Source of the DNA: Chenopodium formosanum
Lineage: Eukaryota > Streptophyta > Magnoliopsida > Caryophyllales > Amaranthaceae
NCBI GenBank assembly: GCA_024500155.1
Contig: CM044868.1
Span: 34,645,665 to 34,709,664, forward strand
DNA: 64,000 bases
Reading direction: 5' to 3'
Part shown: positions 46,018 to 56,905 of the stretch, piece after piece
How the letters are laid out: every line of letters starts with the position of its first letter
How positions within the stretch are numbered: the stretch's first letter is position 1
Notes under the pieces: generated by a model
Told to the model about the DNA's origin: nothing
Database searches by the model: none
What the model saw: only the letters and a program-made list of their open reading frames with translations
Program-made: the position numbers and the translations under genes

Positions 46018-48436
46018 CATCAAAGGACTAAGGCTCTGGCTCACCTCTATCTCTCAAGTACACCACGTACTCGGCGTAACTGTAAGCCAGTGCCCAAACG
46101 CTATAATCCGTGTCTGGGTACAAGGCGGCCCAAGCGATCTTCATGCGGGCATCAATGTCAGCAACACTTTCAGCAACCAGGAAATTTTGCTCCGCTTCCA
46201 GAGTTGCTGCAAAGTTTGTCTGAGCTTGAGCAACCTTTTTTTTCAGCCTCTCAACCTTGGTCTTCAGGTTGGTGTTCTCTTCAGAAACACCTTGAAGTGT
46301 GCCAAGGTCCACCTGGGCCTTCTTGAGCGCCTCGTCAGCCTTCTTGGCGCTCTCATCCGCCTTTTTCTAGGCCTCCTCTGCCTTCTTCTGGGCCGTCTAA
46401 GCGTCGCTCACCCGCTGGTTGGCCGTCTTCAGATCCGCCTCCAACTGTTAGATTTTTGACGCCTGTGTCATTATGATTGCTTTAGTTTCAAGTTCATTTA
46501 CGATAGTTGAGTATAAAGCAACAGTATCAGCGTCTGTGGCGGACTTCTTGGCCCTTTTTACCTCTTCTCGTTTGCGGGAATAAGGAAGCTTGAGCCCGTC
46601 TACCCACAGCATAGCCTGCAAAAAAGCAAGCGGTATTAGTATTGCAGGCGGGGTAAACCACTTGGAAAAAATAAAATTGTCAAGTCTATTACCTCAGCCA
46701 GAAGGGATAGAATGCGTTCCAGATTGAACGTCTCTATCCTAGGGATGTTGCCTTTATCCCTCTTGCGGACGGCGTCAAGCATGACCTTCGCATGCTTCTT
46801 GACATCCGGGCAGCGGGGAGATTGATCTGCACCATAATCAATAGGTGATGAGAGCAAAATTAAGGCAACACCTATCTGTTGCTGACCGTCTGAGGATGAC
46901 GTCTATTGGGAGTGAGATTTAACTCGCAAAGGCCACCCCAGCTCAGGCGGGGATTCAAAAGGGTTCTTACCTTCAGAGCCGGCCAAGCGGGAGCCGCTTG
47001 CAGGCGTGGTGAACCCCCCGGTTACTTATAAGGGGTTGACGAGGTCGAGGCCCAGGCTGCCGCCTACCCTCTCGTTTCGCCCCCCTATCCGCATTTTTTG
47101 GTTCCCGGCTGAGGCGCCAGGAGTTGAGGCGGAGGTGGACTTTTTGGTTTTGTTGAGAATGGAGGGGGTTTCCTCCCTAGCCCGTTTGAGATTTTTCTCA
47201 AACGTCTTTCCAACCTCTCCCCCCTGCGAAAATAACCAAGTTAAAGTTAGCATCCAGAGAAAATAATCTTTGAGACCAATCTAAGAAAAGGTTAGGCGTT
47301 TTTTACCTTGGCCTTGATTGCGGCCGTAGCTTTTTCCGCAAGCTCCTTGCGGATGACTGCAGAGGACCGCTTGGGAGTCTTCTCCGTCTGCAACATGTTT
47401 AAAGCTTCTTCTGTAAAAAAGAAAGACATTGGTCAATGTCATAAATCAATTCTGACACAAAAGCACTACAGGCGGATGTAAATTTAGGCGCATACGTTTG
47501 GTAAACATGTGTCCTAGCCCACAGGCGGCTAGGAAACACTCATCCATGAACCAGCCGTTCTTGGGGATCTAGTTCTTGGGAACTTTTATTGTTTCCCCGG
47601 TTGACAAGGTCGCATCTGTGAGGCCGAAAAAGTCTGCCTCAATGATTTTGTTAAAATCCTCATCCGGAATCCGGGGAAGAGCGCATTTCCTACCCATCAG
47701 GTCGGGCTTCTTATTGTACTGGCGGAATTCATAGTTTTCCCGCCTGCTGGGAGCTGACATCAAGTAGAACCTGTGCTTCCAGCCGTCGAATTTTGAGACC
47801 TTGTCCAAGGTCATCATGTATTGGGGATGCGTGGTTAGAGTGTACCACGCCCTCCAGCCGCCTGGGCTTCGGCTAAGATAATGCATCCTAGCAAAAGCCT
47901 CCCAGCCGGGATGGAGCCCCTGGAACTCGCAGGCGGAAACATACCCCAAAATGTTGCCCAAGAATTGGGGGTAAGTTGCCAGACTCCGAGGTCGTAGCCT
48001 CTCAATATTGCCTACACCTCTTAGTGAAGGAGAAAGCGAAGACCAGCCTTGAACGCCGCCTCATAACATCCGAAGTAGCTGTTGGCGTTCTCTTGATCAT
48101 CTTCCCAGGCAATGGTGCAGTTCTCAGGCAGCACTCTGATTCTATACCCGTCTCCTAACGGGTGCATTTGCGTGAAGTTCTTTAAGTTCTCCTCCATTTG
48201 GATCCGGTCCTTGACGAAAACGTGGATGTTGAAGGGGTCGTCCTTCTCGTTCCACTTCTTCCTCTCCTCCTCCTTGCTATCCTCAAGCGGGGGCAAATCG
48301 TCGCTGCTCTCAGAGGTGGAGGCGGAGCTGTCGCTCTTCGTCTCCTCTTCTTTTTGGGTCAAAGGAGCTGAGACAGCCTCATCGCCACCTTGGTCGCACT
48401 CTTCCAAAAACTTTTTTGGGAAAGTTCGTAGATAAA
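46018..48436 (-). pseudogene. Element D antisense ORF, degenerate
   Basis: Exon-like pieces parallel the intact antisense gene of E. An acidic N-terminal part EECDQGGDEAVSAPLTQKEEETKSD...DDLPPLEDS (48400-48250) leads to FGCYEAAFKAGLRFLLH (about 48030), LGNILGYVSACEFQGLHPGWEAFARMHYLSRSP and FYLMSAPSRRENYEFRQYNKKPDLMGRKCALPRIP (47960-47640), then CFLAACGLG (about 47520). Downstream are AMLWVDGLKLPYSRKREEVKRAKKSA (about 46617-46540) and an A/K/E-rich coiled coil to about 46030. Stops (about 48021, 47568, 46448, 46370) and frame changes make it dead. Its extreme N-terminus is missing at the 48436 junction. Confidence 0.8.
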
Positions 48437-49036
48437 AGTTCAGTTTTCACGTCTTTCTTTTTCGGGAGAAAGTTGGTACCCTCCACACATGACAAAATGA
48501 CGGAAACTTTTTGCTTTTGCATTTTCGTTTTCTTGTGTCTGCACACACACTTAAATCATACATATACACACACACAGACACACAAGTCATACACTTGTCA
48601 TGTCATGTCAAGTCAAACTTGGTCAAGTCAGTCGGTCAAGTCAATCACTATATATACGAGTCCATTGGCAAATTTATTTTTGTAGGTCTCATTTACTGCC
48701 CACGTTCGGGGAAAAGTGAACCATTTACAGCCCACGTCCGGGGACAAGCAAACCAACTACACCCCACGTTTGGGGACAAGCAAACCATCTACAGCCCACG
48801 TTCGGGAACAAGCGAACCATCTACAGCCCACGTTCGGGGACAATAAAACCATCATCATTTTTGTGATCATCTTCCAAGCGAAGATGATTCCCGACGCAAG
48901 GTTCTTGATACACAGAGACTTGCAATTTCATCATTAGACAAGTATTTCTTCAAGCATGGAAAGTTTCATCCGGTGGATTTCTTCAAGCATAGAAACCTGC
49001 CAAAATTATCAGTCGACTTTCCTCAAGCATGGAAAG
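48437..49036 (+). other. Element A 3' interior, part 1
   Basis: Non-coding. Contains a CACACA-rich stretch (48541-48590), a five-copy 32-bp tandem repeat (48696-48855), and the start of a longer repeat built on TTCTTCAAGCATAGAAACC. Element E is inserted in the latter. Confidence 0.55.
48696..48855 (+). repeat. Five tandem copies of a 32-bp repeat
   Basis: Units of the form CAGCCCACGTTCGGGGACAA followed by GCGAACCATCTA, directly adjacent with a few substitutions each. Confidence 0.85.
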
Positions 49037-49677
49037 TGATTTGGGTATTTTTATACCCGGCCAGGTGGCCCAACCAGAAAGTGCCACGTGTCCTCCATAT
49101 AGGTGCCATTTGGACCTATGGAGTGATGACACGTGGAGGGTGGACTCTTCTACGTCCTACGTGGACTGAAGGTTCAGCAGGGACCATTCAGTCGGCGACA
49201 CGTGTCACCCAAAAGGTGCTTCAGAATCCTTTTGGGCACAATGACACGTGTCACTCAGGTATTAGCTCTGGGATGGCGGCCTTCTAAAGCCCTAATCCCG
49301 AGGCGCTGCAAAACGGCGTGACCTGACTCCTAGGTCATCAGATCCTAGGAGGGCGCACTTTTCCCTATAAATAGGGACGTTACGTCATTTATGACGGGGA
49401 ACGAAAAAAGAGAGAATTCTTGACACACAACACGAGACAATACGTCACTTACCACAGAGCTGTCGTTTTCAAGGAACACACAGCACTTTACTTGAGCTTG
49501 GAATCCAAGCAGATAACTTTACTTCCGCACGTTTCATCTTCGAATATTTACTGACTTAATCTTCGGAGGCGGACCACCGACCATCCGGCGGTCCGTTTGC
49601 TTTGCAGGTACAGGCATCCTCAGTTGAATCCAGCTTCAGTGTTGTAACTCTCCCGAGGGACAAAAACCCCCGAAACA
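49037..49677 (+). repeat. 5' LTR of element E (641 bp)
   Basis: Starts TGATTTGGGTATTTTTATACCC (a GGGTAT/ATACCC hairpin at 49043-49058) and ends CCGAAACA. Open frames inside are non-coding. Confidence 0.95.
49085..49374 (+). promoter_or_regulatory. LTR promoter of E: four G-boxes and TATA box
   Basis: CACGTG occurs at 49085, 49130, 49199 and 49245, two of them within the palindrome GACACGTGTC. The TATA box TATAAATAG is at 49366-49374, with TTACGTCATTTATGACGG just after it. CACGTG is the plant G-box/ABRE core bound by bZIP and bHLH factors. The same boxes are in the 3' LTR at 60203, 60248, 60317 and 60363. Confidence 0.65.
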
Positions 49678-49697
49678 TTTGGCGCCGTCTGTGGGGA
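49678..49697 (+). other. Primer-binding site of element E
   Basis: TTTGGCGCCGTCTGTGGGGA immediately after the LTR, identical to that of element D. Confidence 0.85.
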
Positions 49698-49710
49698 GAG
49701 TACCTCTGAA

Positions 49711-52300
49711 ATGGCTTCACAAGAGCTTGTACCAAATCCAGAGACCATTCGGCCTCCAAATGATGTACTGGTCCAAACGGACCATGACTCAGGTGACGAC
49801 GCTGATGTCGAAACCTATGTGGATCCAAATGGATCCCTCATCTCTAAACGCATCCGCAGTAAAGAACGGCGAGAGCGTTCCCATGTTCAGGCAGGACCAA
49901 GCAAAACTGCTGGTCAGCCAAAGAAGCCCTCGGGGCGGCCAGTTGATCCTTCCCAGGCGGCAGGATCAGCTCCCGTCACTCGGGATGAACTAATGTCACT
50001 CTTGAGCAGCCTCAGGGGTGAAATCAAGCAGCTCGCCTCAAAGAAGTCGCCTACTCCTAGAAAGGAGCAGTCGGCCAAGAAGCCAGCCCAAGCTGGCAAA
50101 CAGAAGTCGGTCAGGGACCGTCAGCCGACTCCTCATCCTGCTCCTAAGGAGAAGGCCAGGCCCCAGTTTGACCTTAATCGGCTCCGTAACCCAGAAATAG
50201 GTGCAAGAAAACCCATCCGGCACATACAGCCGGATGGTAGCAAGAAAACGTTCTCTGATGCTCGGCAATACATTGAGGAGAGGAGAACTCAGCAATCAGA
50301 GTCGGCTTCAACGTCGACTTATCATGATAGCTTTCGGAATACCTCTGTGAGATGTTCCCAGTCTGTGCATGAGACCCCAGCAAGCAGCCAAAGGGTTCAG
50401 TCTGGGCCACATGTGATTCAGTCCGCTCAGTACATGGCACAGCCATTGTACCAGGCGCCAGTTGTACCTTACATGCAACCTACCCTCTATGGAGGACAGG
50501 CGGCATACGGCTATCAGCCGATGGACTGGCAGCTTAGGCTGCAACACCTTGGAGATCAACCCACTGCTTTCTCCAGGGAAATAACTGAAGCCGTACAGCC
50601 GGCCAAAGTTAAAAACGTTCTGGCTGGGGCCTATGATGGGACCTCCAACCCAGAAGACCACCTGCTAGCATACACCCACCTCATGTATTTACAGGGGTTG
50701 GATGATGCCGCATGGTGTCGTTGCTTTCCAGCCACCCTGAAGGGCATAGCCCAGCAGTGGTTTGGCAACCTGCCGGCTGGCTGCATAAATAGCTTCAAGA
50801 CGCTTGCGTTCTTGTTTGCATCAAACTTCTCTATGAACATCCCTGCCAAAAAGACAAGTCTTGACTTGGGCAATGTACAGCAGGGAGATAGAGAAGGTCT
50901 GCGATCCTACGTCAGGCGGTTCAATCTGGTCCGAATCCAGATTCATGGGCTGTCTGATGAGGTCGCCTTCACAGACTTCTTTAAGGGTCTGAAGGACGGG
51001 TGTACTCGTCTGCAAACAAATCTTTACTCTGCAAGGAGCCTTGCGAGAGGCGGAAGCCTACATACAGGCGACCGAACTCTGCTCCTCCAATAAGCAGTCG
51101 GACCATAAGAAGTCCGACCGGCAGAAAGAGACTCAGCCTGCTCAGCTGGCTCCTAAGCCAGAAGAGAGCAAAAAGAAAAAGCAAGTCTGGGCCATTGATA
51201 ACTCTGATCAACCGGCCCAGAAGAAGAAAAAAGAGTGGAAACCGTACGTTCCAAGGTACGAATTCCACAAGGACTGCTGCTCAATCCTTTTGGAAATTAA
51301 GGATCGGCTAACTCTTGAAAAGCCGACTGCTATGAAAGGTTCCGTTGAAAATCGAAACAAGAACAAGCATTGCCTTTTCCATGAGGATGTTGGCCATGAC
51401 ACGAATGACTGTTTTAGTCTCAAGCGGGAGCTCGACCGTCTGGCCGACAAAGGACAGCTGAAATCCTATGTGAAGTCCAAAGTGACTTCAAAAGCAAACC
51501 CGGGGCAGTCCAAGAAGAAGACTCCCCAGCCTGCTGTGAGTGCCGAAACTGATGAAGACCCGGTGTATACCATAGCAGGCGGATTTGCCGGTGGTGGCCC
51601 GACCATTTGGGGCACCAAGGACCATCTGAGAAAGATGGTTAATTCTGTTGAGGAAGGGGATACAGCTAGCACATCCACCTTCCCTAAAGTTGTCATCACC
51701 GAACAGGACAGAGGCAAAGTCCGTCGGCCGCATGATGATCCTGTTGTCATTGAGTGTAAAGTCGCCAACCAGCTAGTTGGCCGAATTCTAATAGACACAG
51801 GAAGTTCCTCTGACCTCATCAGCCTCAAATGCTTGTCCAATCTCAAGTACAAACCGGATAGCATGATGGAGGTCACTCACACCTTAGTTGGGTTTGGAGG
51901 AGGACTTGTGCACTCAGTCGGACGAATCGACCTACCTGTCCGCCTGGGAAGCAGGGGAGACGGTCGACACATGACCATCCGTCTCTTAGTGGTTGAAGAG
52001 CTCACGGCTTACAACCTCATCTTTGGCCGACCCACTCTTAATGAGTGTAAGGCCGTCATCATCCCTGCTCTCATGCTACTCAAGTATGAGAAGGATGATG
52101 GAACAGTTGGTTCCCTTAATGGGGACCAAAAGACGGCTCGAGAGTGTTATCTCTCGGACGTCAAGCCTGCGGCCGCAGCATCCGGTCGAGGCAAGCAAAT
52201 GATTGACCTCGACAATGTCGAGGAAGAACAGTCGGCCCAACCAGCCGGAAAGAAAAGAAAGACTGATCAGCTGGTGGTGGTCAAAAAAGAAAAGCAATAG
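49711..52300 (+). pseudogene. Element E gag-protease, one frameshift
   Basis: The start ATG at 49711 is 14 bases after the primer site. The N-terminal 280 residues are polar (K/R/P/S-rich). The Retrotrans_gag core follows (GAYDGTSNPEDHLLAYTHLMYLQGLDDAAW, FPATLKGIAQQWFGNLPAGC, REGLRSYVRRFNLVRIQIHGLSDEVAFTDFF). At 51001-51020 the frame shifts, with a net loss of 5 bases relative to D, then continues (FTLQGALREAEAYIQATELC) in a new frame. That frame holds the zinc-binding stretch CLFHEDVGHDTNDCF and a protease with intact LIDTGSSSDLISL and LIFGRPTLNECKAVI, ending KKEKQ-TAG at 52298. Without the frameshift this would be a complete Gag-Pro. Confidence 0.93.
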
Positions 52301-52306
52301 CAATCA
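52295..52306 (+). other. Putative readthrough stop CAA-UAG-CAA-UCA (element E)
   Basis: The gag-protease frame ends CAA TAG CAA TCA and the same frame stays open through RT. Both the codon before and the six bases after the stop match the tobamovirus type-I readthrough context (CAA UAG CARYYA). Confidence 0.65.
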
Positions 52307-55300
52307 CTGACCGGGGAACGGTCGGATGATCTCCGCCCCCAGCCTGCTGGTGAGCACATTGACATCCCTCTGGACGACAGCTGTCCAGAACGGACTGTTA
52401 AGGTGGGGACGGTTGCATTTGCAAAGCTGGGTGAAAGCCTTCACCAGCTACTCAAGGAATTCAAAGACATCTTTGCCTTTGAAGTGGAGGAGATGCCAGG
52501 CATCAGCCCGGATCTCGCCGTCCACAAACTCGTCGTGGATCCTATAAAGAAGCCCATCCGGCAAAAGAAAAGAAACCACGGCGAAGAAAGAAGTCAGGCG
52601 GCAGCTGCCGAAGTAAAAAAGCTGTTAGATGCCAAGTTCATTCGGCCGTGCAACTTCCCTGAGTGGGTGGCTAACGTTGTGTTAGTAAAAAAGCCGAATG
52701 GAACTTGGCGGATGTGTGTTGATTACACAGACCTCAACAAGGCATGTCCAAAGGATAGTTATCCACTTCCTAAGATCGACAGTCTGGTCGACTCAACAGC
52801 CGGACATGCCCTGATGAGTTTCATGGACGCCTATTCAGGTTTCCATCAGATCCCCCTGTGGAAAAAAGATCAAGAAAAGACGACATTCGTCACTGATCAG
52901 GGGTTGTTCTGTTATACTGTGATGCCGTTTGGTTTGAAGAATGCGCCTGCTACCTTCCAACGAATGATTAATACGGTCTTCATTAATCAAATCGGAAGGA
53001 ATGTAGAGGCGTACATTGATGATATGATAGTCAAATCCAAACAGCAGGCGGATCACCTTGCTGATCTCCAAGAAACATTCGCCACACTAAGGCGGCACAA
53101 GGTCATGCTAAACCCAAAAAAGTGTGTCTTTGGTGTTGAGTCTGGGAAGTTTCTCGGATTTTTGATTGACCAAAGAGGAATAGAGGCCAACCCTGAGAAA
53201 ATACAGGCGGTAATCGACATGCAGTCGCCCCGTACTGTGAAGGAAGTGCAAAAACTAACAGGTTGTCTGGCGGCCCTGGGGAGATTCCTCAGCCGTTCAG
53301 GCGACAAGTGTCTCTACTTTTTCCAGGCAATCAAAAAGAAGACGAACTTTGAATGGGGGAATGATGTAGAGGCGGCCTTTCAAAGGCTAAAAACTCATCT
53401 GCACTCTTTGCCGAGGCTTGTCAGCCCTTTGCCTAAAGAGAAGCTCTTCATGTACTTAGCTGTCTCTGATCATGCCCTCAGTGCTGTCCTCTTAGCTGAA
53501 AGAGACGGCATCCAGCTCCCGGTGTATTTCATAAGCCATGTTTTAAGAAATGCGGAGCTTCGGTACCCCATGGATGAGAAATTCGGCTTTGCCCTTTACA
53601 TGGCCATCAAGAAGCTTAAACCTTACTTCTTGGCGCATGCGTTAGAGGTCTATACTGACCAACCGATCAAACGGCCACTCACAACCTTGGAGTCTTCTGG
53701 ACGAATGCTCAAATGGGCAATCGAAATACAAGGATTAGAAATCTCTTATGAATCAAGGAAGGCAATAAAGGGACAAGCATTCGCTGACTTTATTGTTGAA
53801 ATGACAAGGCCGGTTGTTCCGGACAATACGGACCAGGTCTGGAAAGTATATGTGGATGGAAGCTCCACTGTGAACGGCTGTGGTGCGGGGATTATCTGTC
53901 AATCTCCTGAAGGAGATAAGTACGAATACGCACTACGGTTCAAGTTTCAGGTCTCTAATAATGAGGCCGAGTATGAGGCCCTGCTGGCCGGCATCCGGTA
54001 TTGCAAGGCGGCAGGGGCGAAGAAGGTATCCGCCTGCTCTGATTCTCAACTGCTCGTACTTTAGGTTAATGGAACGTACGAGGCCACTCATCCGGCCATG
54101 ATAAAGTATTTGCAGGCGGTCAAGAGTGAAGTTGGGTCACTTGAAGAGTTTCATCTAACTCAGGTGCCCAGGTCTTCAAACAATCAGGCGGATGCTCTGT
54201 CCAAATTGGCATCATCCGCCTCCTGTGAAACGCCTCGGTCAGTCTTCTGGGAGGTCATGGAAAAAAGATGTATATCAGGGGAAGACCCCATTGGAATTCT
54301 TGACCGAAGCTCAACCTGGATGGACAGTATCCGGACCTATCTTGCAGACGGCACGCTCCCTGACTCACCACGGGAGGCGGCTGTTCTAAAAAAACGAGCA
54401 GCTAACTTCGAGTTACGGCAAGGAGAGCTCTTCAGGGCTGGCTTTTTGAAACCCCTGTTGAAGTGTGTTACCCCTGAAAAGGGAAAGGAAGTTCTCGAAG
54501 AGTTGCATTCGGGATTCTGCGCCTCCCATATAGGCGGTAGATCCCTCGCGGCCAAGGCCAGGCGACTTTACTTTTGGCCGACTCTGGAGTCGGATGCCAT
54601 GGAAATGGTGAAAAAATGTGACAAGTGCCAAAAGTTTGGCAAGCTCATCCATCGTCCGGCTACAGACCTGACGGCCATCCACAGCCCAATACCCTTTGCC
54701 AAGTGGGGCATGGACATTCTGGGGCCATATACAACTACACCAGGCGGCAAGCGCTATATATTGGTGGTTGTGGATTACTTTACTAAGTGGGTAGAGGCTG
54801 AGGCAGTAAAAAACATCAAGACTAAAGACGTCATTTCCTTTATCTGGAGGAACATAATCACTCGTTTCGGGGTGCCCATGTCTATGGTTTTTGACAATGG
54901 TCCTCAATTTGAGACGCCTCAACTCAAGACTTGGCTGGGAGACCAGGGGGTCTCAAGCTTCTTCGCATCAGTCGGCCGGCCACAAGCAAACGGCCAGGTC
55001 GAAGCCTTCAACAAGTTAATCTCAGACGGAATTAACAAGAAGATTGAGCGGGCTGGTGGCCTCTGGGCGGATGAATTACCACACGTCCTTTGGTCCATCA
55101 GAACGACTGCTAAAGGGGCAACGGGAGAAACCCCATTTTTAATGGTGTATGGTGCAGAAGCTGTTCTGCCCATTGAGCACTATGAGCCTACCCTTCGAAT
55201 CATGTTGTATGATGAAGAGGCAAATTGGGAGGCCATGCGCCTAGCATTGGACTCACTTCCAGAACGCAGGGGCAATGCTGCCTTGCGTCATGAGATATAC

Positions 55301-55549
55301 CGTCTGAGAATGACTCGGGCTTATAACAAAAGAGTACACAAGCGTCCTCTCAAAGTGGGGGACTTTGTGCTACGGAAAATGGAGGCAGTCGGTAGGGCAA
55401 ATGAACAGGGAAAGCTAACCCCAAATTGGGAAGGCCTCTACCGAATTTATGAGGAGGTAAGAGACGACACCTACCGCCTGGAAGAACCAGACGGCAGGCA
55501 GCTGCCCAGAACTTGGAATGTAGACAACTTGAAAAAGTACTACTTCTAA
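52301..55549 (+). pseudogene. Element E pol (RT, two RNase H, integrase), one internal stop
   Basis: Same frame as gag-protease, 1082 codons after the stop at 52298. RT: VLVKKPNGTWRMCVDYTDLNKACPKDSYPLPKID (about residues 127-160), FMDAYSGFHQIPL, catalytic YIDD near residue 239. The first RNase H follows with LAVSDHALSAVLLAE..YTDQ. A second RNase H (VYVDGSS..NNEAEYEALLAGI..CSDSQ), the dual arrangement typical of the Tat lineage, is interrupted by TAG at 54062. Integrase has zinc ligands HSGFCASH and CDKCQ, core residues in GMDILGPY, FDNGPQFE and VEAFNK, and ends TWNVDNLKKYYF. It would copy the RNA and insert the DNA. The rest is intact, so decay is recent. Confidence 0.93.
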
Positions 55550-56905
55550 GTACGAATGTAAAGACCTCAATTTTGTAAATCTCGCGTATAGTTAATGAGA
55601 ATATGCCTTCATTACCCAACTTGTCTTTTTATTTAAGTTTTTTAAGTGCCGCCTGTACCAAATACAGACGGCCAATATGTTTGGAAAGCGCCTGTCCCAA
55701 CAGCAGACACCTCAATCCCTCTGAAGGTGCCGATTGTTTTAGAACAGTCGTCCCTACGAAATTCATCAAGTTTACACCAACACTTGATGAATATTTACTT
55801 GATCATTTAAGAGGCATAAGGCCAGATAAAATCATGATGAGGCCCATGGCCGGATGTTAATAAACAAAAAGAGACCGAATGGTCACAGTATGCTCCAACA
55901 TGAGCATGATCGTCTGCTCCAACATGAGTCAGATAACCGGCGACGTCCATTTGGGCGAATTCGTCGAGGAGAAGCATCTCCCATTTGGGTGGCACATTGC
56001 TCTACGAATATATCAAGCGGCCCTACCGAATGCTAAGGCAGCATTCGCAGTCGGTTGTTTTAATCGAAAGTGAAATCTAAAAGACCTGAATTTTCTATTT
56101 AACGCAGTCGTCACTATTTCATGAGTAGAGGCTAATTGAGGCATAAAGCCGGATGCGCCTGTTATTGCTCAGGGGCAAAACAGGCGCAATATTTTATAGA
56201 AGTTAAGTTAACTACTTAGCAATTATTGAGGCTATTGGCCGGATGACGTCTGATCCTTGCCTATGGGGCAAGACAGGCGGACAATTATTTTTTAAGGAAA
56301 TTGGTTAAGTTACAAACTTAGCATTTTATCTCAAAGAGGCTTATGGCCGGAGGCGCTTGTTTTTTGCTTATGAGGCAGAACAAGCGGAGGTTTACCCTTA
56401 GCAAATTAGCTAAGTTGGAAATTTGAGTTAGTTCGAGCCAATGGCCGAATGAACACTTATGTTTGCCAATTCTGGATGGACGTCTGCCGCGTGGTTTGGG
56501 GCAATCACCATAGTGATTGATTGACTTAGAAACCATGCATACTCTTCTAAGTATCAAAAATTTCTAAGTCAATTAATCCAATAAACCGAAACCACCCGAC
56601 ATCCGTCCAGGGGCAAGAACATTCGCATGGTATACAGGTTATAATACTAAGCCAAAAACATGCAATGAAAAATTCAAAATGAAAACAACAACAATATGGA
56701 TAACTTCAGCCAAATGGCCGAGTGGTTCAAATTAAAAAGACCAATCGTCACCAGACGATTGGTTAAGATTGTTATCTGGCAAAGCCAGAAATATTGTCAA
56801 ATTACCCGACCCCTCGGTCGGTAAAGATACAAATACTCGGCACACAGGCCGAAAAAGAAAAGTACATGGCCATTCGGCCGCAGATAAGCATAAAAGCTTA
56901 AGCGA
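55550..56905. other. Element E spacer between convergent genes
   Basis: Non-coding. Contains a repeated 'AGGC..ATGGCCGGATG' phrase (near 55810, 56135, 56230, 56335, 56440) followed by 'CAGGCG' words, giving a loose tandem of roughly 100 bases. The conserved structured block is at 56493-56578. Confidence 0.6.
56493..56578. other. Conserved structured block (element E copy)
   Basis: GGTTTGGGGCAATCAC-CATA-GTGATTG forms a 7-bp hairpin. An alternative 18-bp stem with one mismatch pairs 56515-56532 (GATTGATTGACTTAGAAA) with 56561-56578. The two structures share bases, so they exclude each other. It lies between the 3' ends of pol and of the antisense gene. Confidence 0.6.

Larger units (their letters stand above)
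25973..48436 (+). mobile_element. Element D: Tat (Retand-like) retrotransposon, decayed, 3' end lost
   Basis: A 5' LTR, primer-binding site, gag, protease, RT, two RNase H domains and integrase (plus strand), and an antisense ORF (minus strand), are laid out as in element E. The element is split by the composite B/C element at 32434-44867. No second copy of its LTR is present. The antisense ORF stops at about 48436 inside its N-terminal part and sequence typical of element A follows, so the 3' end with its LTR was deleted. The left flank is CTTAG. Confidence 0.85.

Noticed and set aside
48696..48855. Possible CRISPR-like array
   Set aside because: The 32-bp units are directly adjacent with no unique spacers, and the context is a plant retrotransposon.
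51000..51025. Programmed frameshift in gag of E
   Set aside because: D reads through this region in one frame, there is no slippery heptamer, and a 5-base deletion relative to D explains the change.
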